Shown here: positions 20,295-29,041 of the stretch, in pieces
Layout: the number at the start of each line of letters is the position of its first letter
Position numbering within the stretch: position 1 is the first letter of the stretch
Assembly: GCA_017304685.1 (NCBI GenBank)
Contig: JAFKLR010000004.1
Location: forward strand, 434,001-498,000
From: Sphingobacteriia bacterium
GTDB taxonomy: Bacteria; Pseudomonadota; Alphaproteobacteria; Rickettsiales; 33-17
DNA length: 64,000 nt
Direction of reading: 5' to 3'
Program-made: the position numbers and the translations under genes
The notes under the pieces: generated by a model
The model's input: the letters and a program-made list of their open reading frames with translations, nothing else
Database searches by the model: none
What the model was told of the DNA's origin: nothing

Positions 20295-21026
20295 TTATTG
20301 AATTAAAAACAATTCATTTATTATATTAATTAAATTCTTATTTGTTTCATTGATTTCGCCAAACAAATTTTCTTTTATAAATATTCCATCGCTGAAAAAT
20401 AATTTTTCTTTTAAACCATTTGGTAAATTTTCAAGATACTTATGATTAGTAAATTTAATCAAAATGAACCCATTATTTTCCATGAATTCAAATATTTGAT
20501 AAGGTTTAGGCTCACCTTTATATCTGCTTATAAAGCTAATCTCGCAAATAATCCCAAACACGGATTCGGAAATAAATTTTTTTCCACCCTCAAGTATCTT
20601 TAAATCAGCGCCTTGGGCATCAATTTTTAAAATAGTAGGTAATTTATAATTAATTTTATTTTCTTTATATACTAAATTATCTAAAAAATTTACTTCAACT
20701 TCTTTTTGTTCTTTAACGTTAAAAGCTTTCATATTTAGCTTATTTAATTCACTAGAAAGTGGTTCAAGTAAGGAACAAGCGCTATTCATTTTAGTTTGAT
20801 AAAAATTAGCCTGACCCTTAAAATTTGATACAGCTAAATTAAATACATTAATATTGGAATAATCCTGGTATTTAATTTCTAAACTATCAAAAAACTTTTT
20901 ATTGGGTTCAAAAAGTGCGATATCCAAAAATTGCTTATAATTCTCTAATGGCTTAAATATTCCATCTTTAGTTCCAATATCGATGAATTGAATTTTGGTT
21001 ATATTAAGTAGCTCGGTTAAATGCAT
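20295..21026 (-). CDS. FkbM family methyltransferase
   Basis: The 243-residue protein has FkbM-family features: QFIDIGTKDGIF (SAM motif I), LFEPNKKFFDSLE, ANFYQTKMNSACSLL, and the hallmark ILKIDAQGADLKILEGGKK followed by IICEISFI. FkbM enzymes are SAM-dependent O-methyltransferases, often acting on surface glycans or secondary metabolites; the substrate is unknown here. It stands alone between the long AT-rich gap and the Bax inhibitor gene, without other glycan genes beside it. Confidence 0.85.
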   Translation of the reverse strand: MHLTELLNITKIQFIDIGTKDGIFKPLENYKQFLDIALFEPNKKFFDSLEIKYQDYSNINVFNLAVSNFKGQANFYQTKMNSACSLLEPLSSELNKLNMKAFNVKEQKEVEVNFLDNLVYKENKINYKLPTILKIDAQGADLKILEGGKKFISESVFGIICEISFISRYKGEPKPYQIFEFMENNGFILIKFTNHKYLENLPNGLKEKLFFSDGIFIKENLFGEINETNKNLINIINELFLIQ

Positions 21027-21030
21027 AATA

Positions 21031-21060
21031 TTATAAAATAAAAGGGGCTCTAAAGCCCCT
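21031..21060 (-). terminator. Rho-independent terminator of the Bax inhibitor-1 gene
   Basis: GC-rich 7-bp stem (21043-21049 with 21054-21060, aggggct / agcccct) with a 4-nt loop. On the minus strand it is followed by a U-rich stretch (TTTTATTTTATAA). It lies 30 bases past the stop of the gene at 21090. Confidence 0.85.
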
Positions 21061-21089
21061 AAATAGTGAAATTTAGATTAAATTAAAAA

Positions 21090-21827
21090 CTAGTCATTTC
21101 TTCTTTGGCCTAAGAATTGAAGCAAATGAATAAATATATTGATAAAATCAAGGTAAAGAGTTAAAGCACCTAATATAGCACTTTTTGCTTCACCTTCTGG
21201 ATTACCACTTAATACAAAATATAATTGTTTAATTCTTTGGGTATCATACGCTACAAGGCCAATAAAAATGAAGGTTCCGAGTAAAGAAGTAACAAATACT
21301 AAACCAGAGCTTTTTAAGAATAAATTAACTAGGCTTGCAATGATTACTCCAAATAAGCCCATCATTAAGAATGAACCAAATTTAGTTAAATCCTTTTTAG
21401 TTGTATAGCCATAAATACTCATACCGCCAAAAACTGATGCTGTTATAAAGAACACTCTTGCAATACTTTCACCGGTATAAGCGAGGAACAATGAAGATAA
21501 GGAAAGACCCATAACTGCTGCATATCCCCAAAATACCATTTGAGCAGTTTGTAATTGCATTTTTTCAAGTCCAAAACTTAAAAACATTACAAATCCAATT
21601 GGAGCAAGCGCAATTAACCAACCTAAGCCTGTCATTCCGCCCATTGGGTTATACATCATTTGCATAAAAGCTGGGGACGAAGAAGCAAACATTGCTATAA
21701 GACCAGTGATTGCAAGAGCCAATCCCATATAATTATAAACTCTTAGCATATACTTTCTTAAGCCTTCGTGATAATCGATTTGGCCTGTCTTAGCATATGA
21801 ATAAGATTGATTTTGATTAAATTTCAT
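21090..21827 (-). CDS. Bax inhibitor-1/YccA family membrane protein
   Basis: The 245-residue protein has about seven membrane helices and family landmarks: the N-terminal YMLRVYNYMGLALAITGLIA, the central GYTTKKDLTKFGSFLMMGL, and the C-terminal AYDTQRIKQLY and ALTLYLDFINIFIHLLQFLG. Bacterial members act as pH-sensitive leak channels or interact with the FtsH protease. Length and topology are normal. The protein ends in a short basic tail. Confidence 0.92.
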   Translation of the reverse strand: MKFNQNQSYSYAKTGQIDYHEGLRKYMLRVYNYMGLALAITGLIAMFASSSPAFMQMMYNPMGGMTGLGWLIALAPIGFVMFLSFGLEKMQLQTAQMVFWGYAAVMGLSLSSLFLAYTGESIARVFFITASVFGGMSIYGYTTKKDLTKFGSFLMMGLFGVIIASLVNLFLKSSGLVFVTSLLGTFIFIGLVAYDTQRIKQLYFVLSGNPEGEAKSAILGALTLYLDFINIFIHLLQFLGQRRND

Positions 21828-21944
21828 AAGACTACCTCAAACATAATTTGAAAAATATTCGGAATTGTATATAATACCTGATTAATATTATAATAACAGA
21901 AGTCCTGGACTTCAAGTGATAGTTACAAATAAATTTTTATAAAA

Positions 21945-22769
21945 GTGTACAATATATTAAAATTTTTAGTATTTTTATTAATTTCTAGCAATGTTTTAGC
22001 GGAAACAGCAGAGAATTATGTTTTTCGTTATGACATCACTTCTTTTCTATCTTTAGTACCAAAAAATTTTAGAATTATAGGTCCGTCAGATATTTTACCA
22101 AATTTAGAAGCTCCAGTTTCCGCAAGCGGACAATTTTCAGAGAGGCAATTGTTATATGTTAAAGACCTTGCTAGTAAAAGAAATAAGCAATTAGTGATAA
22201 TAGATCTTAGAGGTGAGCCTCATGGATTTATAAATGGTTTACCAGTTTTATTGGTTGCAAAAAAATTTGGTGAAACAGTTCAAATTGATAAATCTAAAAT
22301 ATTAGGAAAAAAAGTTAAAATATATTTTAGGGATTCAAAAGAATATACAGAAGTTTTAGTAAAAGAATTTTGGACCGAAGAAGAGTTAGCAAGAAAGCAT
22401 GATATAGAATATATTTCAATTAAAGTTAGAGATTTGCATAAACCACATATTTCTATGGTTAAACAATTTGTTGATTACTTAAATGATATTCCTAAGAATC
22501 ATTGGGTACACATTCATTGCAGAGCAGGAAAGGGACGTACAACTACTTTTTTAATGATTTACACTATATTAAATTACTCTCAAGATTTTACTTTAGAGCA
22601 AATGATCGCACATCATAGAATTATGGGTGGAGTAGATTTAAGTGTAGATACTGCTATGCAGAAAGAACGTATATATCGTGAATTAGCTTTAGAAAGAGCT
22701 ATATTTATAAATAATTTATTTTATGAACTTAAAAAACAAGAAATTAATGGCTTAAAAGATGACTATTGA
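21945..22769 (+). CDS. Exported phytase-like (PTPLP) inositol-phosphate phosphatase
   Basis: The 274-residue product starts at GTG 21945 with a signal peptide (MYNILKFLVFLLISSNVLA). It carries a dual-specificity-phosphatase-like core of the PhyA / inositol-polyphosphatase type. The family lead LPNLEAPVSASGQFSE precedes the P-loop HCRAGKGRTTT (Cys192, Arg198), and Asp163 in RDLHKPH is the likely general acid. In the family the Cys forms a phospho-enzyme and the enzymes remove phosphates from inositol polyphosphates or phosphotyrosine. An exported enzyme in a host-associated bacterium is a candidate effector acting on host phosphoinositides, but a periplasmic phosphate-scavenging role is equally allowed. 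The stop overlaps the ubiG start by 11 bases. Confidence 0.85.
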   Translation: MYNILKFLVFLLISSNVLAETAENYVFRYDITSFLSLVPKNFRIIGPSDILPNLEAPVSASGQFSERQLLYVKDLASKRNKQLVIIDLRGEPHGFINGLPVLLVAKKFGETVQIDKSKILGKKVKIYFRDSKEYTEVLVKEFWTEEELARKHDIEYISIKVRDLHKPHISMVKQFVDYLNDIPKNHWVHIHCRAGKGRTTTFLMIYTILNYSQDFTLEQMIAHHRIMGGVDLSVDTAMQKERIYRELALERAIFINNLFYELKKQEINGLKDDY

Positions 22770-23478
22770 TTTAAAAGAAATAGAAAAATTTTCTAAACTT
22801 TCTGAAGAATGGTGGAATGAGGAAGGTCCTTTTAAACCTTTGCATAAAATTAATCCTTTAAGAATAAATTATATTAAAAAACATGTGCTAGACTATTTTA
22901 ATATCACCTTAGATAATAAACCCTTTACTGGATTAAAATTTTTAGATGTAGGATGTGGAGGAGGGCTTATTTCTGAACCGATGCATCGTTTGGGGGCTGA
23001 AGTTACTGGTATTGATGCGAGTGAAAAAAATATTAAAACAGCGAGTTTTCATAGCAAAAAATTAGATTTAAATATAAATTATAGATGTATAGATACAATC
23101 TCTTTAGCAAATGAAGAACAAAAATTTGATTGTATCTTAGCTCTTGAAGTCATTGAACACGTAAGTGATATTAAGGAATTTTTAGAATCACTTGTAAACC
23201 TTTTAAATGATAATGGTATAATTATTATTACTACAATAAATAGAACAATAAAATCATATTTACTCGCAATTCTTGGAGCTGAGTACATTCTAAGATGGAT
23301 TCCAATAGGAACGCATTCATGGAAAAAATTTGTTAAACCTTCTGAAATTATAAATGTAACTAATAATTACAATTTAAAAGTTTCTAATATGAAGGGAATG
23401 AGTTTTAACCCAATTAAAAATGAATGGTATTTGTCAGATGATTTAGAAGTTAATTATCTGATAACTTTAAAAAGATAA
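22759..23478 (+). CDS. ubiG: Ubiquinone biosynthesis O-methyltransferase
   Basis: The 239-residue SAM methyltransferase carries the UbiG lead FSKLSEEWWNEEGPFKPLHKI, motif I LDVGCGGGLISEPMHRLGAEVTGIDAS and the C-terminal HSWKKFVKPSEI. It catalyses both O-methylations in ubiquinone synthesis, at the inner membrane. It is consistent with the complex II genes near 60 kb, which need quinone. The start lies inside the end of the phosphatase gene, implying translational coupling of two functionally unrelated proteins. Confidence 0.95.
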   Translation: MTIDLKEIEKFSKLSEEWWNEEGPFKPLHKINPLRINYIKKHVLDYFNITLDNKPFTGLKFLDVGCGGGLISEPMHRLGAEVTGIDASEKNIKTASFHSKKLDLNINYRCIDTISLANEEQKFDCILALEVIEHVSDIKEFLESLVNLLNDNGIIIITTINRTIKSYLLAILGAEYILRWIPIGTHSWKKFVKPSEIINVTNNYNLKVSNMKGMSFNPIKNEWYLSDDLEVNYLITLKR

Positions 23479-23497
23479 TAAATATATTTATGAATAG

Positions 23498-23538
23498 AAT
23501 TAAATAAGAGGAAAAACTAATTCTCCTCTTATTTAATT
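23498..23538. terminator. Bidirectional terminator between ubiG and the DUF2145 gene
   Basis: Perfect 15-bp stem (23498-23512 with 23524-23538) with an 11-nt loop, placed between convergent genes. The arm contains a taagagga core and AT-rich ends that can serve as U-tracts in both directions. Confidence 0.8.
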
Positions 23539-23542
23539 AAAA

Positions 23543-24316
23543 TTATTTTAAAGCGTATGCTTTAATTAGTAGCTTATTTTTCTTAAGATAATTAAGTATG
23601 GAATCAACTGTAACTACAGAAAATTTTCCAGATGCATTTTCTTCTTTAGGGTGATCATCAAAACTGACACTTGATTTGAATAAATTGGCTCCTAATTGCT
23701 CAAAACCACCTATAGCAATTTTGGAAGGTACATAATTATTATTTTTTAAATAATGCTGAGCTTCTTGTCGATTGTTAATACTTTGATTTTCAGCCATAGT
23801 TAAAGCTTCTAGTAGCCATTGATTACTATTTTGATATTTGAGTGAAAACGGATAAGCAATAGTGCTGTAATGCGGATGGTGTACAACTAATTTAGTCGAT
23901 GAATTTAAAACTTTAGCTAATGATTTTTGTAAATTTTTTTCCGGAATGATTACTAAAGTTTCCATAGTATGTAAATCATCAAGATAAAAATTCATTAAAC
24001 CTTGATCATAAATGTCTGATTTATTACTACCACATTTATTTAATAAATGTACAACTTTCCATGCACTACTGTTACCTTGTTTAAGTACATATGCTCCATG
24101 GGTAAATTTTATCCCATATTTAGCAGCATTTGAACCGACTCGTGCAATAATAGCTACTTCTGGATCATGTTTATTTAAAAAGTTTTTTAAGCCTATAGCG
24201 GCATTACTTGCATTTAATATTTCTTGAGCTGAAATTGCTTTTTGTTCACAGCTTGTTCCAGCAAAACTGGTTATCGGAAGTAATATAGAAAATAAGCAAA
24301 GAATTGTTTTTAACAT
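23543..24316 (-). CDS. DUF2145 family exported protein
   Basis: The 257-residue protein has a signal peptide (MLKTILCLFSILLPITSFA) and matches the DUF2145 pattern as I recall it: AIIARVGSNAAKYGIKFTHG, WKVVHLLNKCGS, YDQGLMNFYLDDLH and IAYPFSLKYQNSNQWLLE. The conserved Arg, His, Asn and Cys suggest an enzyme or structured binding protein in the periplasm; no function is established to my knowledge. It lies 18 bases after the small exported gene at 24335 and closes a three-gene exported cassette ending at a strong hairpin. Confidence 0.78.
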   Translation of the reverse strand: MLKTILCLFSILLPITSFAGTSCEQKAISAQEILNASNAAIGLKNFLNKHDPEVAIIARVGSNAAKYGIKFTHGAYVLKQGNSSAWKVVHLLNKCGSNKSDIYDQGLMNFYLDDLHTMETLVIIPEKNLQKSLAKVLNSSTKLVVHHPHYSTIAYPFSLKYQNSNQWLLEALTMAENQSINNRQEAQHYLKNNNYVPSKIAIGGFEQLGANLFKSSVSFDDHPKEENASGKFSVVTVDSILNYLKKNKLLIKAYALK

Positions 24317-24334
24317 AAAATATACCTATAAAGC

Positions 24335-24748
24335 TTAATGACTTTTTGATGAATGAATCAATTCTTCACCTACTTCATTTGGTAAAAAAGCAATAGCTTT
24401 ACCTGCAGATTCTAAAACTAAACCTGTGGCAGTTGTAACAACTTTTATTGTTTGACCCGCAGCTACCGATAAATGTCCGCCTGCTTTTAATGATAATTTT
24501 AAAGTTTCAGCTGATGCATGGCTAATATCTTTTAAAACTATTACCATTGAATCACCAACAATTTTAACAGATTCAACAGTTAAATTGGCGCCAGCAGTAA
24601 TTATATTAGCGCTTCCTTCAATTATATTAGAAGCACCTATAACTGATAATTCAGAACCTGCAGCACTCATTGTACTATTAGCCTTAACCATAGTAGAAGT
24701 TAACGTTAGAAAAACGCCTAATGTTAATAAGATTTTAAATAACTTCAT
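24335..24748 (-). CDS. Small exported protein paired with DUF2145
   Basis: The 137-residue product (ATG 24748, preceded by aaaaggtaaaaac) starts with a signal peptide, MKLFKILLTLGVFLTLTSTMVKA. An Ala/Ser/Gly/Val-rich repetitive body follows, ending GLVLESAGKAIAFLPNEVGEE. Small Ala/Ser-rich proteins with a similar end are, from memory, encoded next to DUF2145 in other proteobacteria. It appears homologous to the neighbour at 24857: both share an NI-x-EG segment, a central V-x-L-x-D, and LE-x-x-G-x-x-x-x-FLP near the C-terminus. The function is unknown. Confidence 0.68.
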   Translation of the reverse strand: MKLFKILLTLGVFLTLTSTMVKANSTMSAAGSELSVIGASNIIEGSANIITAGANLTVESVKIVGDSMVIVLKDISHASAETLKLSLKAGGHLSVAAGQTIKVVTTATGLVLESAGKAIAFLPNEVGEELIHSSKSH

Positions 24749-24856
24749 GTTTTTACCTTTTAAATTGATTTTATATCTTAAATAAACAAAGTTCAAAGTC
24801 AAGTTTTATGCAAATAAATTAATGAAACTTAATACTTTTGTAATAAATTTAAAAGC

Positions 24857-25237
24857 TTATTTATGTTTTTCAGGTAAAAACATTAAAGTTTCACCTACTG
24901 CTTCCAGAATAGTTTTATCATCTTTTATAAGTACGTTTACAAATTCACCTATATGGAGATCGGCATCGTTAATATAAGATGTAGGAAGCTTAAGTATAAC
25001 TTTTTCTGTGGCCGTTGAATCTCTTAAAGTAACTAAGCTTTCTTCTTCATAATAATAAAGTATATCTTCTATTATTAATTGACCTTGTTCTTTAAGTAAT
25101 TCAGGGTTGCCTTCAACAATATTCGCATCTACTATTGTTATTTTTGATTTGTTAGGCTCTAAGGGATTTATAGCATAAGTATTAGATATTATATTAAAGA
25201 AAATGATTACAACTATTATGAAAATTTTAAGTGACAT
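24857..25237 (-). CDS. Small exported protein, divergent paralogue of the 24335 product
   Basis: The 126-residue protein has an N-terminal signal peptide (MSLKIFIIVVIIFFNIISNTYA) and a polar, probably beta-rich body ending ILEAVGETLMFLPEKHK. Its pattern of NIVEG, VTLRD and LEAVGxxxxFLP matches the next gene, so the two probably arose by duplication. No known domain is recognised. It sits 81 bases after the porin at 25319 and 108 bases before the 137-residue gene, all on the minus strand. Confidence 0.65.
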   Translation of the reverse strand: MSLKIFIIVVIIFFNIISNTYAINPLEPNKSKITIVDANIVEGNPELLKEQGQLIIEDILYYYEEESLVTLRDSTATEKVILKLPTSYINDADLHIGEFVNVLIKDDKTILEAVGETLMFLPEKHK

Positions 25238-25318
25238 ATAATTACTATTTAAAGTTAAAATGTAATAATAATTTTCTTTTAAAAATATTCAATAGAAAGG
25301 TAACTTTTTAGATGTAAA

Positions 25319-26602
25319 TTAAAACATATATTTAATGCCAACAAATGTAATATTTCCTAAATTATTTTTTGCGTCACCTTGAATTCCTCCAATAGGCTTT
25401 AAATAAGCATATTGTGCAGGCTTAAATTTAAAAAAACTTGTTTCTGCATATGCTAATACTCCTTCGCGTAGCTTATAGTCTGACCCAAAAGCAAGATAAG
25501 TAAATTTATTTTTTAAGCGACTACTGTTAAAATAAGTTACACTGACGCCAGTCAGGTTATGAATATAGGCTGCACCTAATGTGTAATATGAAGTAGTAGA
25601 TTTATTATACATATCAGTTTGTTTAGTATTAAGGCTTTTTCCCCAATTCCCATAAGAACCAGCTAAACTTAAATTATTATAAGTAAGAATTACTCCACTA
25701 TTAAAAGCTTTAATTCCATGAATTTTTTGATGAAGTTCAGGATTAGGATATATGTATGGATTAACTTTTTCTGCCTTTGCAACTTGTCCTGCTATACCTA
25801 ATTCCAAATCTATTTTTTGATATTGGAATTTATACTTCATCCCAACTTCAAAAATATTTTGATATTGTTTTTTAATTTTATATAAACCTGGTGTGTTTGT
25901 ATTAAAATTTAAATATTTCCCTGTTAAGCCTTTATAATTCCCTTTATCACCTGAATCTAAAGCATAAGTAAGCCCTAACTGTAAACCGGAAATTTCGGGA
26001 GTGTAATAGGAGATTTTATTAAACCTACCATTATGTGAACTAGTGTTAAATGGTTGATGGGGACCAGTTAAATATGTTGCTTCTATTCTTTTACCAGTTT
26101 CCGCTCCAGCTAGATTAGTATCTAAATATCCTACTTTATTATTGATAAAACTATTAAATGAGCCACTAATTCCTCCTGTTGCACGTCCTATATTGGAAGC
26201 ATCAACTTTCATTGTTTTTGATGCGCTAATATGGCTACCAAATTCCAATTTACCTAAATTACTTTCAAGAAATAAAAATGTATTTTCAAAATATATATCT
26301 TTACCACTCTTTCCAAAAGTTGTGTCATCTCCAAATTCTATACTAGCCCCATATTTCATACCAAAATCTGTTTCATTATTTGCAAGAATTTTAATTCCTG
26401 TTTCGGTAGTCATATTTTGTTTGCTGCTATAAAATTTTTTGCTGTCTAAATGGTCTACCTGAAAATATTTACTTTGATTAGTAAAAGCGGTTTTCCAACC
26501 TACTTTACCAGTAATTTGAATATTTAGTGGAGTAGCAAATGAAGGATAGGTATAGCTAATTATTATGGCAATAATAATTAAATATTTAAAAATATTTTTC
26601 AC
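25319..26602 (-). CDS. Outer-membrane porin, AT-rich low-expression-type paralogue
   Basis: The 427-residue product starts at GTG 26602 (tttggag five bases upstream), has a signal peptide ending near SFA, and is a Gram-negative porin with alternating amphipathic strands. It ends in an aromatic terminus (VGIKYMF), the outer-membrane assembly signal. It is clearly a paralogue of the adjacent 418-residue porin: shared segments include GKVGWKTAFT, KLEFGSHISASKTMKVDASN and YTPEISGLQLGLTYALDSGD. Codon use is ordinary AT-rich, in contrast to its neighbour, suggesting lower expression. Confidence 0.87.
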   Translation of the reverse strand: MKNIFKYLIIIAIIISYTYPSFATPLNIQITGKVGWKTAFTNQSKYFQVDHLDSKKFYSSKQNMTTETGIKILANNETDFGMKYGASIEFGDDTTFGKSGKDIYFENTFLFLESNLGKLEFGSHISASKTMKVDASNIGRATGGISGSFNSFINNKVGYLDTNLAGAETGKRIEATYLTGPHQPFNTSSHNGRFNKISYYTPEISGLQLGLTYALDSGDKGNYKGLTGKYLNFNTNTPGLYKIKKQYQNIFEVGMKYKFQYQKIDLELGIAGQVAKAEKVNPYIYPNPELHQKIHGIKAFNSGVILTYNNLSLAGSYGNWGKSLNTKQTDMYNKSTTSYYTLGAAYIHNLTGVSVTYFNSSRLKNKFTYLAFGSDYKLREGVLAYAETSFFKFKPAQYAYLKPIGGIQGDAKNNLGNITFVGIKYMF

Positions 26603-26743
26603 GAAAACTCCAAAGCTAATACTAAAATAAATATAGTAATAGAAAGAAAAATTTAAATTAATCTTTATAAAATTTCTTATATTAACATATTACTATGTAA
26701 ATTTTAATAAGCTAATAGTAAAGCGAAAAATATTTTTAAAAGG

Positions 26744-26778
26744 AAATAAAAAAAGGCGTGCTCGAAAGCACGCCTTTT
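26744..26778 (-). terminator. Rho-independent terminator of the major porin gene
   Basis: 12-bp perfect stem (26751-26762 with 26767-26778) closed by a 4-nt loop (ttcg on the minus strand). On the minus strand it is followed by a run of T. This is the strongest canonical terminator in the window and lies just downstream of the 26802 porin. Confidence 0.93.
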
Positions 26779-26801
26779 AAGAACATTAAATTGTGTTCAA
26801 A

Positions 26802-28058
26802 TTAGAACATGAATTTAACACCAACGAATGTAACGTTACCGTTGTTCTTTTTAGCATCACCAGCAGTACCACCAGTAGAAGCTAAGAAAGCACCAGCATG
26901 TGGTTTATATTTGAAGAAGTTACCTTCAACATATGGTAACATACCAGGAGCTAATTGGTAATCAGCACCAACAGAAATGTTGTGGAATTTGTTCATTAAA
27001 CGTTTACTGTCTAAGTATGTAACGCTAAGACCAACTGGACCTTGAACATAAGCACCACCTAAAGTGTAGTAACGTGAAGATGAGTGGTTATATTGTTCGG
27101 TTTGTTTTGTATTAGTGCTTTTACCCCAAGAACCGTAAGAACCGCTTAAAGAGAAGTTAGTGTATGTTAATGTACCACCAACGTTGTAAGCTTTAACTGA
27201 ACGGAGTTGTTTAGCTGTTGTTACAGTAACAGTTGGAGCAACTTTTTGTGCACTAGCGAATTGACCTGTAGCACCTAATTCTAAACCAACTTGGTCGAAT
27301 TGATACTTATATTTTAAACCAACTTCGAATGCATTAGAGAAGTTGTTTGCAGAACCTGGTGTAACACCATCGTTATCATCGTTTAATTCTAAGAATTTGC
27401 TTGTTAAACCTCTGTAGTTACCATTGTCACCTGTGTCGATAGCATAGCTAACACCAAGTTGTAAACCTGAAAATTCAGGAGTATAGTAAGATACTTTGTT
27501 GTAACGAGCGTATTGTGAAGATTGTGTAAGTGGTAAGTTTGGAGCTGTAATGTATTGAGCAGCAATACGTTTTCCTAAACCTGTATCTAAATAACCAACT
27601 GTACTGTTAACGTGATCTTCGAATGCACCGTCAACACCACCAGTAGCGCGAGCGATATTTGAAGCGTCAACTTTCATTGTGTCAGAAGCACCAGCATGGC
27701 TACCTAACTCTAAACGACCCATGTTGCTTTCCATGAATAAGAAAGTATCTTTGAAGAATACATCTTTACCAGAATTAGCAGTAGATCTTGTATCATGACC
27801 TAATTCAACAACCGCACCGTATTTCATACCGAAGTCTGTTTGACCTTCAGCTTTAATGTTTACGTTGTTTTGTGTTTCCATGTGTTGTTTACGTGAATGT
27901 CTGTCAATAGCTGTTTGGAAAGATTGCTTTTGATGTGTGAAAGCTGTTTTCCAATCAATTTTACCACCAGCAGTAATTGTTGGAGCATCAGCTAAAGCAG
28001 CAGCTGAGAATCCTGAAATTAAAGCAGAGGTAAGGAGTAATTTTTTCATGTTTGTCAT
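26802..28058 (-). CDS. Major outer-membrane porin
   Basis: The 418-residue precursor (MTNMKKLLLTSALISGFSAAALA signal peptide) is a general porin with beta-strand alternation and the C-terminal aromatic signal VGVKFMF. ATG 28058 is supported by aagga seven bases upstream; an ATG three codons later is also possible. Codons are clearly optimised (more aac, ggt, gct and acc than in neighbours), the UTR is long and the terminator is strong. These features together suggest one of the most abundant proteins. It is likely the main diffusion channel and surface antigen. Confidence 0.9.
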   Translation of the reverse strand: MTNMKKLLLTSALISGFSAAALADAPTITAGGKIDWKTAFTHQKQSFQTAIDRHSRKQHMETQNNVNIKAEGQTDFGMKYGAVVELGHDTRSTANSGKDVFFKDTFLFMESNMGRLELGSHAGASDTMKVDASNIARATGGVDGAFEDHVNSTVGYLDTGLGKRIAAQYITAPNLPLTQSSQYARYNKVSYYTPEFSGLQLGVSYAIDTGDNGNYRGLTSKFLELNDDNDGVTPGSANNFSNAFEVGLKYKYQFDQVGLELGATGQFASAQKVAPTVTVTTAKQLRSVKAYNVGGTLTYTNFSLSGSYGSWGKSTNTKQTEQYNHSSSRYYTLGGAYVQGPVGLSVTYLDSKRLMNKFHNISVGADYQLAPGMLPYVEGNFFKYKPHAGAFLASTGGTAGDAKKNNGNVTFVGVKFMF

Positions 28059-28240
28059 AGTTTAGTCCTTAATCCTAATGGTTAAACATTTATAAATATA
28101 GTTTCAACTATATCTAAATTAGTTTATAAGCCAGTTTTTTACAGTTTTGAAATTAAAGCTTTTATAATAAAGAATTTTAATATTCATTTAATAAGCTGTG
28201 TTGTATAAATAACACATTTTTACGCTATGACAAGGATTTC

Positions 28241-29041
28241 TCAGTAGTTTAAGGTTATAATTAAAGGTACATGGTCAGAAGTTTGCTGGATTTCGCGCGT
28301 TTTATGAAGGTAATATGCTGATTTTACTTGATTTTTTAATAAAATAGTTGAAAAAGCATGATCTAATCTTCTTCCTCTGTTCGATTTTTTATAATCTTTA
28401 TTTCTATAACTCCACCAACTATAAAGTTTTTGATCGTTAGGGATAAAAATTCTAGGTAAATCAATTAAATTATTAGTTATAAACCATTTCGTCATTAGTT
28501 CGATCTCAATAGGGGTATGGCTAACTTCCTTTAATAATTGTTTATGGGACCAAACATCTGTTTCAAGTGGGGCAATATTCAAATCTCCTACGAATAAAGC
28601 TTTACCCTTATTAGAATCAATATTATCGTAGGTCCATTTATTTAGATCTTCAAAAAATTTAAGTTTTTGAGCAAATTTAGGGTTGTTTTCTACATCCGGA
28701 ATAGGTCCACCTGCAGGTACATATAAATTATGTATTTCAATATCTTCAATTTTTACAGCGATGTCTCTTGCTTCTTTTTTATTAAGTTCTTTATCAGTTA
28801 GTTCTATGAATGGTAACTTACTTAAAATGGCTACACCATTATATCCTTTATTACCTCTAAAACAAATATGATATAAACCTAATTCATTTTTTATATAATC
28901 AATAGGGAATAGTTCATCAATAACTTTTGTTTCTTGTAGGCATATTACATCAGGCTTTATCTCTTTACATATTTCTTTAAGTAAATCTAGCCTAATTCTA
29001 ATTGAATTAATATTCCAAGAAAGTAGGGTTAAACTTTTCAT
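28241..29041 (-). CDS. xth: Exodeoxyribonuclease III
   Basis: The 266-residue protein belongs to the exonuclease III / AP endonuclease family. It has LSWNINSIRIRL at the start, the metal-binding Glu in CLQETKV, LFVGDLNIAP, WWSYRN and the C-terminal TSDHVPLII with the catalytic His. It repairs abasic sites and 3' blocks. Its start overlaps the pgpA stop by four bases (ATGA), and it closes the fliL-to-xth run. Confidence 0.94.
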   Translation of the reverse strand: MKSLTLLSWNINSIRIRLDLLKEICKEIKPDVICLQETKVIDELFPIDYIKNELGLYHICFRGNKGYNGVAILSKLPFIELTDKELNKKEARDIAVKIEDIEIHNLYVPAGGPIPDVENNPKFAQKLKFFEDLNKWTYDNIDSNKGKALFVGDLNIAPLETDVWSHKQLLKEVSHTPIEIELMTKWFITNNLIDLPRIFIPNDQKLYSWWSYRNKDYKKSNRGRRLDHAFSTILLKNQVKSAYYLHKTREIQQTSDHVPLIITLNY

